Notes under the pieces: model-generated
Database searches by the model: none
What the model was told of the DNA's origin: nothing
What the model saw: only the letters and a program-made list of their open reading frames with translations
Shown: positions 1 through 8,195 of the stretch, piece by piece
Position numbering within the stretch: position 1 is the stretch's first letter
Layout: every line of letters begins with the position of its first letter
Assembly (NCBI RefSeq): GCF_000173915.1
Contig: NZ_ACDZ02000014.1
Span: forward strand, 186,001-250,000
Origin: Gemella haemolysans ATCC 10379
GTDB taxonomy: Bacteria > Bacillota > Bacilli > Staphylococcales > Gemellaceae
Reading direction: 5' to 3'
DNA: 64,000 nt
Program-made: the position numbers and the translations under genes

Positions 1-1
1 T

Positions 2-1045
2 ATGCAAATAGCTAGAATGCATAAAGCTATGGCAATAATTCAATTTAAATTAGAAAAACAGATTATTGATAAACATCCTGAATTTGATATGGAATCACGT
101 GCGTTACTAGATAAAATTGATTTTGAAAAAGAAACTGTAAAAATTTATGGTAAAGAATATCCATTAACGTCATGCAATTTTCCAACAGTTGATAAAGAAA
201 ATCCATATTTATTAACGGATGAAGAAGAAAAGATTATTAATAAATTAAAGGAATCATTTATAGCAAGTGAAAAATTAAAAAAACATGTTGAATTATTTAT
301 TAATAAAGGTGCTATGTATTGCTGCTATAATGGGAATCTACTTCTTCATGGTTGTATGCCAGTCGATGAGGATGGAAACTTCCAGGAATTTTCTTATGGA
401 GGAAAGAAATATGCAGGTAAGAAGCTACTAGACTTTTTCGATAAAAAAATTCGAAGTATATTTTATTGCGGTTGTAGAGAAGATAACGGGTTGTTCTTTT
501 ACTTATGGCAAGGTCGCTACTCTCCATTATTTGGTAAATGTGATATGACGACGTTCGAAAGATATTTTATAGAGGATAAATCTACTCATGAAGAAGTAAA
601 AAATGCATATTATAAACTTAGAGATAATGAAGAGTTTTGCATTAAGTTATTAAATGAGTTTGGTTTAACTAGTGAAGGTCACATTATAAATGGACATACT
701 CCTGTTAAGGAAACAAAAGGAGAAAATCCGATTAAAGCTAATGGTAGAACAATTGTTATTGATGGTGGAATGTCTAGAGCTTATCATAAAACAACAGGTC
801 ATGGTGGTTATACATTAACTTATAATTCTTATGGATTACAGATAATGAGTCATGATATCTTCCAAAGTAAAGAAGAATCAATAAAAAATGAGACAGATAT
901 TATTTCAACTAAAAGAGTTGTAGATAAATTATGTAGAAAAAAAGTAGCTGACACAGATAGCGGTGCAAGAATAAAAAAACAAATTGAGTTATTAAAAATT
1001 TTATTAGAAGAATATCGCCAAGGGGCAATTTGTGAAAGATATTAG
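2..1045 (+). CDS. fbp: Fructose-1,6-bisphosphatase class III, 3' part
   Basis: This is the C-terminal part of a class III fructose-1,6-bisphosphatase, the cytoplasmic gluconeogenic enzyme converting fructose 1,6-bisphosphate to fructose 6-phosphate. The window opens inside the gene. The family is roughly 640-670 residues and only 347 are present, so the ATG at position 2 is an internal methionine rather than the start. Family marks are the MQIARMHKAMAIIQFKLE segment at the left edge, a phosphatase-type NGHTPVK near residue 230, and a glycine/histidine-rich IDGGMSRAYHKTTGHGG segment shortly after. The C-terminus is intact and the stop is TAG. The metal ligands of the N-terminal half lie outside the window. 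Confidence 0.93.
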   Translation: MQIARMHKAMAIIQFKLEKQIIDKHPEFDMESRALLDKIDFEKETVKIYGKEYPLTSCNFPTVDKENPYLLTDEEEKIINKLKESFIASEKLKKHVELFINKGAMYCCYNGNLLLHGCMPVDEDGNFQEFSYGGKKYAGKKLLDFFDKKIRSIFYCGCREDNGLFFYLWQGRYSPLFGKCDMTTFERYFIEDKSTHEEVKNAYYKLRDNEEFCIKLLNEFGLTSEGHIINGHTPVKETKGENPIKANGRTIVIDGGMSRAYHKTTGHGGYTLTYNSYGLQIMSHDIFQSKEESIKNETDIISTKRVVDKLCRKKVADTDSGARIKKQIELLKILLEEYRQGAICERY

Positions 1046-1094
1046 TTAATATAAATTTATATTCTGAGTTTCTATGTATTTAAGGGGGAGAGAT

Positions 1095-1196
1095 ATGATG
1101 AAGATTTTATTAAGTATATTAGAGATTATAATGCTACTAGGAATAATAACAAACTATAAACTATTGAAAAAAAGAAAAGAAAAAAAGAAAGATTAA
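1095..1196 (+). CDS. 33-residue single-pass membrane peptide
   Basis: A short ORF of 33 codons has a very strong ribosome binding site (AAGGGGGAG at 1082-1090) five to eight bases before tandem ATG codons at 1095 and 1098. The product has one hydrophobic stretch (about residues 4-20, ILLSILEIIMLLGIIT-like) and an extremely basic tail (KKRKEKKKD). This is a membrane peptide with its charged tail probably in the cytoplasm. It lies 49 bp after fbp and before a hairpin terminator at 1283. I do not recognise a family. Size and layout resemble small regulatory membrane proteins or type I toxin peptides, but no antitoxin RNA can be shown from sequence alone. Confidence 0.55.
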   Translation: MMKILLSILEIIMLLGIITNYKLLKKRKEKKKD

Positions 1197-1259
1197 TTAG
1201 TCATTTGTTTATCAAGTTGATAGAAATGAGAAGATACGTGTAAGTATAATTAAAAAGAT

Positions 1260-1343
1260 TTCTAAATAACTAATAAACATTGCTAGGGTGATTCAAAAAT
1301 CAAAATTTCTCTGAAATCATGATTTTGAGTCACTCTTTTTTTG
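1260..1343 (+). repeat. Intergenic repeat copy A (right part), ends in terminator
   Basis: The segment ACTAATAAACATTGCTAGGGTGATTC (positions 1269 onward) matches the right ends of two other intergenic elements at 17400-17590 and 27117-27248. All three share a CTAATAAA...(A/G)GGTGA core followed by a hairpin whose arms differ between copies. The left part of this copy is decayed. It appears to supply the terminator for fbp and the small peptide gene. Confidence 0.5.
1283..1343 (+). terminator. Rho-independent terminator after fbp/small peptide
   Basis: An imperfect inverted repeat (GGGTGATTCAAAAATCA against TGATTTTGAGTCACTC) is followed by a T7 run. It lies within repeat copy A. Confidence 0.75.
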
Positions 1344-1447
1344 ATATAATATTAGCTAAAGATATGAATATTCTTGCTTTGCTGAAAAAGTACTGAAGAT
1401 AATATATTCAATATTTAATTGAATTTTTAGAAAAATTAAATTTTTTG

Positions 1448-1476
1448 TTGACAACAGTTAAAAAGTATATTATACT
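1448..1476 (+). promoter_or_regulatory. Sigma-A promoter for riboswitch-lysP transcript
   Basis: TTGACA (1448-1453) and TATACT (1471-1476) are separated by 17 bp. Transcription would begin near 1483, just upstream of the riboswitch. Confidence 0.85.
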
Positions 1477-1514
1477 AATAAACAGTTAATTGAATATGTA
1501 CCTCACAAAGTAAG

Positions 1515-1687
1515 TGAGGTAGAGGTTGCGATTTTTATCAGTAGGGTAATTGAGAGTGTAGGGCTTGATGAAATTACTTGAAAGGAAACATCGCCGAAAT
1601 AATATTAATCCTATGTTAATATTATTGGGCCTATATTGAACTAAGTATAGGACTGTCATAGTCGTGAGGCTATGTTGCGCTACTAAT
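1515..1687 (+). ncRNA. Lysine riboswitch (L box) aptamer
   Basis: The leader carries L-box landmarks in order: GAGGTAGAGGTTGCG (1516-1530), AGTAGGG, GGAAACATCGCCGAA around 1584-1598, a long A/T hairpin (AATAATATTAA/TTAATATTATT), GGACTGTCAT near 1650, and the closing TTGCGCTAC (1676-1684). GTAG and CTAC pair to close P1. An additional hairpin (TACCTCAC/GTGAGGTA, 1499-1520) immediately upstream overlaps the 5' side of P1. A terminator and then the permease gene follow, which is the usual OFF-switch layout: lysine binding favours termination. Confidence 0.9.
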
Positions 1688-1710
1688 ATCTTGTTTTGGA
1701 GAGATAATGT

Positions 1711-1760
1711 GAAGTATAACTCCGTGCAAATATGGTAGGAGGTTATGCTTTTTTATTTTA
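1711..1760 (+). terminator. Riboswitch-controlled terminator
   Basis: The stem GTATAACTCC (1714-1723) pairs with GGAGGTTATGC (1738-1748) with one bulge and is followed by T6ATTTTA. It lies between the L-box aptamer and the permease ribosome binding site, as expected for the expression platform. Confidence 0.8.
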
Positions 1761-1777
1761 TCAAGGAGGTTTTTATT

Positions 1778-3274
1778 ATGACAAACAACAGCAATAACAA
1801 TAATGCAACAGAAGTAAAAAGAAATTTACGATCACGTCATATTAGCATGATTGCTATCGGAGGATGTATTGGTAGTGGATTATTCATGACAAGTGGTCAA
1901 GCAATTCAAAGTGCGGGACCTGGGGGAGCTATTGTAGCTTACTTATGTATCGGACTTATGGTATATTTCTTAATGACATCATTAGGGGAAATGGCAACAT
2001 ATCTTCCTACATCAGGGTCATTTAGTACATATGCTACACGTTATGTAGATCCTTCATTAGGATTTGCTTTAGGATGGAACTATTGGTTTAACTGGGTAAT
2101 TACAGTAGCAGCTGACGTAGAATTATCTGCATTAGCTATTAGTTATTGGGAGCCTATGCGAGTACTTCCTCACTGGGCTTGGAGCTTATTATTCCTAGTT
2201 ATTATTATCGCTTTAAACTCACTTAGTGTTAAAGTATATGGTGAAAGTGAATATTGGTTTGCACTTATTAAAGTAGTAGTAGTAATCATTTTCTTAGTAG
2301 TAGGATGCTTAACTATCTTCGGTATTTTAGGTGGTGAATACATTGGATTCAAAAACCTAACAATCGGTGATGCACCATTTATCGGAGAAGATTCTTCATT
2401 ATCAGGACAAATCCTTGCTACTCTTGGAGTATTCCTAATCGCAGGATACTCATTCCAAGGTACTGAGTTAATCGGTATTACTGCTGGTGAAAGCGAAAAC
2501 CCAGAGAAAAGTATTCCAAAAGCTGTAAAACAAGTATTCTGGAGAATTTTAATCTTCTACGTACTAGCTATCTTAGTAATCGGATTATTAATTCCTTATA
2601 CTTCACCAGATTTATTAGGTGCTGCAAGCGCTGAAGAAATTGCTAAATCACCATTTACAATTGTCTTTAAAAATGCAGGTTTTGCATTAGCTGCAAGTGT
2701 AATGAACGCAGTAATCCTAACATCAATTCTATCAGCTGGTAACTCAGGTATGTACGCATCAACAAGAATGCTTTATGCGATGAGTAAAGAAAAACTTGCG
2801 TATCCAATTTTCGGTCGTGTTACTAAATACGGTACTCCTGTTATCTCATTAGTTGCAACAGCTGCAGTAGTATTCTTAATCTTCTTAATCCAACTTACAA
2901 GTGCCAATGCTTATACATATATCGTAGCAGCGAGTGGATTAACTGGATTTATCGCTTGGTTAGGTATTGCGTTAAGTCACTATAGATTTAGAAGAGCATT
3001 TATTGCTCAAGGTAAAGATTTAAATGATCTTAAATATAGAGCAAAATGGTTCCCAGTAGGACCAATCATCGCTTTAGTACTATGTATAATTGTAATTATC
3101 GGTCAAGATACAGAACTTATTACTAAAGGTGTAGTTAACTGGAGTGGAATGTTAACAACATACATGGGAGTTCCAATCTTCTTATTCTTCTATCTATACC
3201 ACAAAATTAGATATAAAACAAAAATGATACCTTTAGATAAAGTTGATTTATCTCAAGATGTAGATGTAAAATAA
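1778..3274 (+). CDS. lysP: Lysine-type amino acid permease (APC superfamily)
   Basis: A 498-residue, roughly 12-segment membrane permease of the amino acid transporter (AAT) family of the APC superfamily, importing an amino acid with protons. The family consensus begins near residue 27 (GGCIGSGLFM) and continues through GEMATYLPTSGSF and GTELIGITAGESENP, which are typical of LysP-like members. Lysine as substrate is inferred mainly from the lysine riboswitch directly upstream. The start is ATG at 1778, with AAGGAGGT at 1763-1770; an in-frame ATG at 1745 lies within the terminator hairpin and is not credible. The gene is monocistronic between the riboswitch and a strong terminator. Expression should fall when lysine is plentiful. 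Confidence 0.9.
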   Translation: MTNNSNNNNATEVKRNLRSRHISMIAIGGCIGSGLFMTSGQAIQSAGPGGAIVAYLCIGLMVYFLMTSLGEMATYLPTSGSFSTYATRYVDPSLGFALGWNYWFNWVITVAADVELSALAISYWEPMRVLPHWAWSLLFLVIIIALNSLSVKVYGESEYWFALIKVVVVIIFLVVGCLTIFGILGGEYIGFKNLTIGDAPFIGEDSSLSGQILATLGVFLIAGYSFQGTELIGITAGESENPEKSIPKAVKQVFWRILIFYVLAILVIGLLIPYTSPDLLGAASAEEIAKSPFTIVFKNAGFALAASVMNAVILTSILSAGNSGMYASTRMLYAMSKEKLAYPIFGRVTKYGTPVISLVATAAVVFLIFLIQLTSANAYTYIVAASGLTGFIAWLGIALSHYRFRRAFIAQGKDLNDLKYRAKWFPVGPIIALVLCIIVIIGQDTELITKGVVNWSGMLTTYMGVPIFLFFYLYHKIRYKTKMIPLDKVDLSQDVDVK

Positions 3275-3283
3275 AAAAAATTT

Positions 3284-3317
3284 AATCCTAGTTCGAATTT
3301 GAACTAGGATTTTTTTG
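3284..3317 (+). terminator. Terminator after lysP
   Basis: Perfect stem AATCCTAGTTC/GAACTAGGATT followed by a T run. Confidence 0.9.
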
Positions 3318-3487
3318 ATTAATCTATAAAAATAGGTGTAGAAGTAGTTTGAATTTTAAATTTATATAAAGTGAAGACTTGATATAAATACTTAAAATTT
3401 GAAATATTATAGTTGAATTAAAGGAAATTTTTTCAATTTTATGGTAAAATGAAGGGTAGATTAAATTACGAAAGAGGAGGAATTTCT

Positions 3488-5665
3488 GTGAATCTTGAAT
3501 ATCCATATAGTTATGAAAATGTAGAAGATATGGCGAGTAAATATTTATCAGATGAGCAAATTGAAATTATAAGAAAAGCTTATGAATTTGCAAAAGATGC
3601 TCATGAAGGACAATTTAGAAAATCAGGGGAACCATACATATTACACCCAGTTCAAGTCGCAGGAATTTTAACTGAGCTTAAATTAGATTATGCAACAATA
3701 TGTGCTGGTTTCTTGCATGATGTTGTAGAAGATACGAAGTATACGTTTGACGATATAAAAGAAACTTTTGGGGAAGATATAGCAGTAATAGTTGATGGTG
3801 TTACAAAATTAGATAAAGTAAAATTCCGTTCTAAAAAACAATCTCAAGCTGAGAATCATAGGAAACTTTTTGTGTCGATAGCGAAAGATTTAAGAGTTAT
3901 TTTTGTTAAACTAGCAGACAGACTTCATAATATGAGAACTATGAAGTATATGCGCGAGGAAAAACAACGTGAAATTTCTAGTGAAACACTTGAAATTTAT
4001 GCGCCTTTAGCTCATAGATTAGGGATAAGTTCTGTTAAATGGGAACTGGAAGATACATCTCTTAGATACTTACATCCATCTCAATATTTTTCAATAGTAG
4101 GGATGATGAAACAAAAAAGAAGTGCAAGGGAAAAAAGTATAAAAGATGCATGCTCAAGTATAACATCAATTTTAGCTGATAATAATATTAAAGCACAGGT
4201 AACAGGTAGACCAAAACATATATATAGTATTTATAAAAAAATGGTTAAGCAAAATAAAACTTTTGACCAGATTTATGATTTATTAGCTGTTCGTGTCCTG
4301 GTAGATAGCGTAGCAGATTGTTATGCTACTTTAGGTCTTGTAAATAATCTTTGGGTACCTATTCCAGGAAGAATCAAAGACTATATTGCAATGCCAAAAC
4401 CTAATATGTATCAATCGCTTCATACAACGGTAATTGCACCAGATGGACAAACTTTAGAAGTTCAAATTAGAACTTATGAGATGCATGAAATTGCCGAGAA
4501 AGGGATTGCTGCACACTGGGCATATAAAGAAGGTAAGAAAGTTAATAAAAACAATAACTTCTATGAGAAATTAAATTGGTTCCAAAAAATTGCGGAAAAC
4601 GATGAAACAGAAGCAACTGCTGAAAGCTTTATGGAATCATTAAAAGTGGATTTATTGAGTGATAAAATTTATGTGTTTACACCAAATAGTGATATTATTG
4701 AATTACCGAAGGGTTCATGTATTGTCGACTTTGCATATGCGATTCACTCAGAAGTTGGTAATAAGATGGTAGGAGCTACTGTAAATGATAAAATCGAGCC
4801 ATTCGATTATGTGTTATCAACTGGTGAAATTTGTGATATTCGTACTAGTAAAAATTCTACTGGACCTAATCGCTCATGGTTAGAGATTGCTACATCATCT
4901 CAGACTAAGTCAAAAATTAAAGCATTCTTCAAAAAGGCAGCTCGTGAAGAAAACTTAGTTAAAGGTGAAATCTTATTAAAAGATGAGATTAAAGCTAATA
5001 ACTTTGATATAGATGAAGTCTTAACTGAAGAAAATATCACTACTGCACTTAATAAATATAAATTTGCTAATCTTGAAGAAATGTATGTTGCCATAGGATA
5101 CGGTGGAATTACAGCGAATAAAGTCTTTGCAAGATTAACAGAAAAAATTAGAAAAGAAAAGATGACTCAAGCGAAAATTGAGAAACTTTTCAATGCAGAA
5201 GATAATAAAAAAATAGTAACTGAAACGGGTGTCTATGTTAAAGGTGTAGATAATATTCTTGTAAGATTATCTAAATGTTGTCAACCAATTCCAGGAGATG
5301 ACATAGTAGGATTTATTACAAAAGGTCGAGGGGTTACAGTTCATAGACATAATTGTCCAAATTTAAGTGAAGAAGATCATGCAAGATTATTGGATGTTGA
5401 ATGGGTAGAAAGCTTAAATGCACGTCGTTATAGTGTAACACTACAAATTCACGCTTTTGATAGAGAATTATTATTACAAAACGTTCTATTAACATTAAGT
5501 GAAAGTAGAGTTGAGATTAAAAAACTTAACTCTGAATCAAAATCTGATAAAACATGCGTTATTACGATAGGGATATATGTAAAAAATGTTAGTGAATGCG
5601 ATTATATGATTAAAAAATTACGACAAATTCAAGATGTATATAGCGTAGAAAGAATAGTTAAATAG
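3488..5665 (+). CDS. rel: Bifunctional (p)ppGpp synthetase/hydrolase Rel
   Basis: Long RelA/SpoT homologue of 725 residues that makes and degrades (p)ppGpp in the stringent response and works on the ribosome. The domains are in canonical order: HD hydrolase (LHDVVEDT near 76, [12 protein letters not shown] near 140, so hydrolysis looks intact), synthetase ([13 protein letters not shown] near 239, YQSLHTTV near 307), TGS (from about 391), a conserved-cysteine domain ([12 protein letters not shown] near 593) and a C-terminal ACT domain. The start chosen is GTG at 3488, because GAGGAGG lies 8 bp upstream; an ATG at 3449 in the same frame has no binding site. The dtd gene follows 8 bp downstream, then a lytH-like gene, as in staphylococci. 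Confidence 0.96.
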   Translation: MNLEYPYSYENVEDMASKYLSDEQIEIIRKAYEFAKDAHEGQFRKSGEPYILHPVQVAGILTELKLDYATICAGFLHDVVEDTKYTFDDIKETFGEDIAVIVDGVTKLDKVKFRSKKQSQAENHRKLFVSIAKDLRVIFVKLADRLHNMRTMKYMREEKQREISSETLEIYAPLAHRLGISSVKWELEDTSLRYLHPSQYFSIVGMMKQKRSAREKSIKDACSSITSILADNNIKAQVTGRPKHIYSIYKKMVKQNKTFDQIYDLLAVRVLVDSVADCYATLGLVNNLWVPIPGRIKDYIAMPKPNMYQSLHTTVIAPDGQTLEVQIRTYEMHEIAEKGIAAHWAYKEGKKVNKNNNFYEKLNWFQKIAENDETEATAESFMESLKVDLLSDKIYVFTPNSDIIELPKGSCIVDFAYAIHSEVGNKMVGATVNDKIEPFDYVLSTGEICDIRTSKNSTGPNRSWLEIATSSQTKSKIKAFFKKAAREENLVKGEILLKDEIKANNFDIDEVLTEENITTALNKYKFANLEEMYVAIGYGGITANKVFARLTEKIRKEKMTQAKIEKLFNAEDNKKIVTETGVYVKGVDNILVRLSKCCQPIPGDDIVGFITKGRGVTVHRHNCPNLSEEDHARLLDVEWVESLNARRYSVTLQIHAFDRELLLQNVLLTLSESRVEIKKLNSESKSDKTCVITIGIYVKNVSECDYMIKKLRQIQDVYSVERIVK

Positions 5666-5673
5666 GTGGATAT

Positions 5674-6126
5674 ATGAAAATTATATTACAAAAAGTTAAA
5701 AAAGCCAGTGTAAGTGTTGAGAATAAAGTTGTGGGTAGTATTGATAAAGGATACTGTCTTTTAGTGGGAGTTCATAAAGATTCTACAGAGGAAGATGCGA
5801 AATACTTAGCAAAAAAGGTAGCACAAGCACGCTTATTTGAAGACGAAAATGATAAAATTAACCTGAGTCTAAAAGATGTTGGAGGAAGTATCTTATCAGT
5901 TTCACAATTTACTTTATACGCTGATACGAAAAAAGGTAATAGACCAAGTTTTACAAGTGCTGCTGGAGCAGAAAAAGCTAATCAATTATATGAAAAATTT
6001 AATGAATTTTTGAGAGAAGAAGGTGTAACAGTAGAGACTGGTATTTTTCAAACAATGATGGAAGTTAATATTGTTAACGATGGTCCGATTACTATTGTTT
6101 ACGAAAAACTATCAGCAGGAAATTAA
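5674..6126 (+). CDS. dtd: D-aminoacyl-tRNA deacylase
   Basis: A 150-residue DTD-family enzyme that hydrolyses D-amino acids mischarged onto tRNA, protecting translation. Both active-site motifs are present: [17 protein letters not shown] (about residues 76-92) and [10 protein letters not shown] near 135, the latter corresponding to the cross-subunit NxGP loop of the dimer. Length is normal. The start ATG is preceded by AGGTGG. It is translationally close to rel (8 bp) and to the next gene (2 bp), so these three genes probably form one operon. Confidence 0.96.
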   Translation: MKIILQKVKKASVSVENKVVGSIDKGYCLLVGVHKDSTEEDAKYLAKKVAQARLFEDENDKINLSLKDVGGSILSVSQFTLYADTKKGNRPSFTSAAGAEKANQLYEKFNEFLREEGVTVETGIFQTMMEVNIVNDGPITIVYEKLSAGN

Positions 6127-6128
6127 TT

Positions 6129-7574
6129 ATGAGAATAAAAAGAAGAAATAAGAATGGAATATTATTCGTAATATCTATACTATTATTAGTACTCGTTGTA
6201 GGAGGCGTAGTAACATATATAGGTGAGAAAATGAATTTATCATCTAATTCTGAAAATAATATTACTATTGCAAAAGAAATTGAAATTAGAACAGGACCAG
6301 ATGATTCTTATCCAACACTAAAAAAAGTGACAGCTGGAGATAATGTTGAAATGTTAAGTAAATCTGATACTTGGTATGAAGTTAAAACAAAGGATAGTTT
6401 TGTAGGATGGATACCAGGTTGGAGTATTTTAGGGACTGGGCAGAAAAGTCCTGAAGATCAAAACAAAGAAAAATTAGCTTCTTATTCAGTCTTATTGAAT
6501 CCTGTTAATTCACAAGAAGAGAAGGTTGATTATAAAGGTATATCTTCTAAATCTTATAATTTGAAACTAGCTAAACAGTTAAAAGAGATATTAGAAAAAG
6601 ACAGAATAAAAGTAATATTAACAAGAGATAATGATGATTCGTATCCTTCAAAAGAAGATATTCTAAAAATTGCTGCAGAAAATTCAGTAGAAATGTTGAT
6701 TGATATTGATACTAATAATGACAGTAATAAAGAAGTTTTTGGTGTGAAAGTATACTATGGAACACAAGAATCATCTATTGTAGCAAGAAGTGTTGAAAAA
6801 AATCTTTCAGAACACTATATTTCGAAGATATCATCATCTGAGAAACAGGCGAATTTCCCTCAATTAAGTGATAAATTACCCCAGATAAAACTAATTTCGG
6901 CCAATATAGGAAATAGAATTGATGTTGATTTATTAAATAATGAAATAGTTAATAAACAATTTATCGAATCTTTAAGAGATGGTATAGAGGGATACTTATA
7001 TTATTTAATTAACATTGATAATTATAATGCAAAACGAAAAGAACAGTTACTAAACTTACCACAAAAAGGACTTTCAGTTCCTATGTACTATATGAAACAA
7101 GATGCATATAAAAATATAGCATATGGTCTTGATGCCAAGAAAACAATTGAGGATAATGGTGATGCTATTATCTCATTAGCGATGATTGCTAAATATATAG
7201 GTAAAGATGAAGCAACTGTAGAAGAGCTTGCTTCTTGGGCTGGTAATAAGTACTATATCAGAAATCAAGGAACTCAACCTACGATTATTACAGCTTTTGC
7301 TGAAAAATATAATCTTAAAGTTGAACGTATTGAAACTGATAAATTAGTGGAAAACTTAGAAAATGCCTTAAGAGATAATAAACCTATACTTGTTAGATTA
7401 AAATCTGGAGTATTTGGTGACAAAGTAACATATAAAGTTATTCGTGGTTTTGAAGACGATAAATTCTATATCAACGATCCGAATGACGATGATGTTAAAC
7501 TTACAAGTTATAATGGTTTCACGGAAAATGATATAAAAAACAACCTTGCTCAAGCTTGGGTGTTTAGTAAATAG
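6129..7574 (+). CDS. LytH-like membrane-anchored SH3b / pseudo-amidase / pseudo-C39 protein
   Basis: A 481-residue envelope protein in the position of staphylococcal lytH (rel-dtd-lytH). Residues 10-30 form a membrane anchor and 45-105 an SH3b wall-binding domain (RTGPDDSYPTLKKV, WYEV, VGWIPGW). Residues 115-300 follow the Amidase_3 framework (NLKLAKQLKEILE, VILTRDNDDSYPS), but the expected zinc-binding His, Glu and His and the late catalytic Glu are replaced (NPVNSQ, GISSKSYN, LIDIDTNND, LISANIGN). Residues 317-480 resemble a C39-like peptidase domain, yet its catalytic Cys (expected in a GCGPTS-type motif) is Asp (GDAIISLAM) and the His position is VTYKVIRG. So both enzyme domains look inactive. 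The role may be scaffolding or wall binding; this assignment is inference. Confidence 0.75.
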   Translation: MRIKRRNKNGILFVISILLLVLVVGGVVTYIGEKMNLSSNSENNITIAKEIEIRTGPDDSYPTLKKVTAGDNVEMLSKSDTWYEVKTKDSFVGWIPGWSILGTGQKSPEDQNKEKLASYSVLLNPVNSQEEKVDYKGISSKSYNLKLAKQLKEILEKDRIKVILTRDNDDSYPSKEDILKIAAENSVEMLIDIDTNNDSNKEVFGVKVYYGTQESSIVARSVEKNLSEHYISKISSSEKQANFPQLSDKLPQIKLISANIGNRIDVDLLNNEIVNKQFIESLRDGIEGYLYYLINIDNYNAKRKEQLLNLPQKGLSVPMYYMKQDAYKNIAYGLDAKKTIEDNGDAIISLAMIAKYIGKDEATVEELASWAGNKYYIRNQGTQPTIITAFAEKYNLKVERIETDKLVENLENALRDNKPILVRLKSGVFGDKVTYKVIRGFEDDKFYINDPNDDDVKLTSYNGFTENDIKNNLAQAWVFSK

Positions 7575-7577
7575 GAA

Positions 7578-7618
7578 AAAAGATTAATCTAGAAAAATTC
7601 TAGATTAATCTTTTTTTA
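7578..7618 (+). terminator. Terminator of rel-dtd-lytH-like operon
   Basis: Perfect stem AAAGATTAATCTAGAA/TTCTAGATTAATCTTT followed by a T run. Confidence 0.92.
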
Positions 7619-7639
7619 TTGAAATAATTTAATTATCTA

Positions 7640-7668
7640 TTGACTAAGAATATAAAATAAAATATAAT
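7640..7668 (+). promoter_or_regulatory. Promoter of marR-ABC exporter operon
   Basis: TTGACT (7640-7645) and TATAAT (7663-7668) have exactly 17 bp spacing. The operator palindromes start at the last base of the -10 box. Confidence 0.88.
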
Positions 7669-7707
7669 AGTTAACATAGTTAACTATTTAGTTAATATTG
7701 TGAACTA
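7668..7707 (+). promoter_or_regulatory. Tandem MarR operators
   Basis: Site 1 is a perfect palindrome, TAGTTAAC-ATA-GTTAACTA (7668-7686). Site 2 is an imperfect copy, TAGTTAAT-ATT-GTGAACTA (7689-7707). Their centres are 21 bp apart, two helical turns, so two dimers would sit on the same DNA face. They cover the start site of the operon whose first gene is a MarR regulator, which suggests autorepression. Confidence 0.8.
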
Positions 7708-7730
7708 TTCTTGATTAAAGGAGGTATAAA

Positions 7731-8195
7731 ATGAGCATAGATGAAATTTCATATCATAAAGCAATGGAGATGATGGAAGAATTTAGATTGATAATGAAAA
7801 GATTTCATAAGAAAAGTGATGCGCCGTATAGAAAACCTGAATTTCAAGCAATGTTATTTTTATCTTGTAAAGAGAAAATTACTATGCAGGAATTAGGTGA
7901 AGAACTACATGTGACAAAACCTAGAGTTACAGCACTTGTAAGTGAATTACTAGAAAAAGATTTTGTTGTTCAAAGTACAGATGAAAAAGATAAAAGAAAA
8001 AAATATCTTAGTTTATCTGAAAAAGGAGTCGAATGTATTGAATCACATAGAAAAGCTTATGAAATCTGGTTTAAATCTATCTGGGATAAATTTGATACAA
8101 GGGAAAAAGAAGCGTTTGATATATTATTATCTCGAGTAAATGGGATTTTTAGAGAAGAATTATCTGATAAGGAGGAAAATAATGAAACTAATTAA
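7731..8195 (+). CDS. MarR-family repressor of the adjacent ABC exporter
   Basis: A 154-residue MarR-family transcription factor. The winged helix-turn-helix lies around residues 45-95 (TMQELGEELHVTKPRVTALV for the helices, DEKDKRKKYLSLSEKG for the wing), flanked by dimerisation helices. ATG at 7731 has AAAGGAGGT 5 bp upstream. It is the first gene of an operon with two ABC half-transporters, its 3' end overlapping the next gene by 14 bp. The tandem palindromes at 7668-7707 are its likely target. The inducing ligand cannot be read from the sequence; it may be a drug or toxic compound expelled by the exporter. Confidence 0.9.
   Translation: MSIDEISYHKAMEMMEEFRLIMKRFHKKSDAPYRKPEFQAMLFLSCKEKITMQELGEELHVTKPRVTALVSELLEKDFVVQSTDEKDKRKKYLSLSEKGVECIESHRKAYEIWFKSIWDKFDTREKEAFDILLSRVNGIFREELSDKEENNETN

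Noticed and set aside
8140-8181. Longer N-terminus for the first ABC subunit
   Set aside because: The upstream ATG lacks a binding site and lies in marR; ATG 8182 has AAGGAGGA at good spacing.
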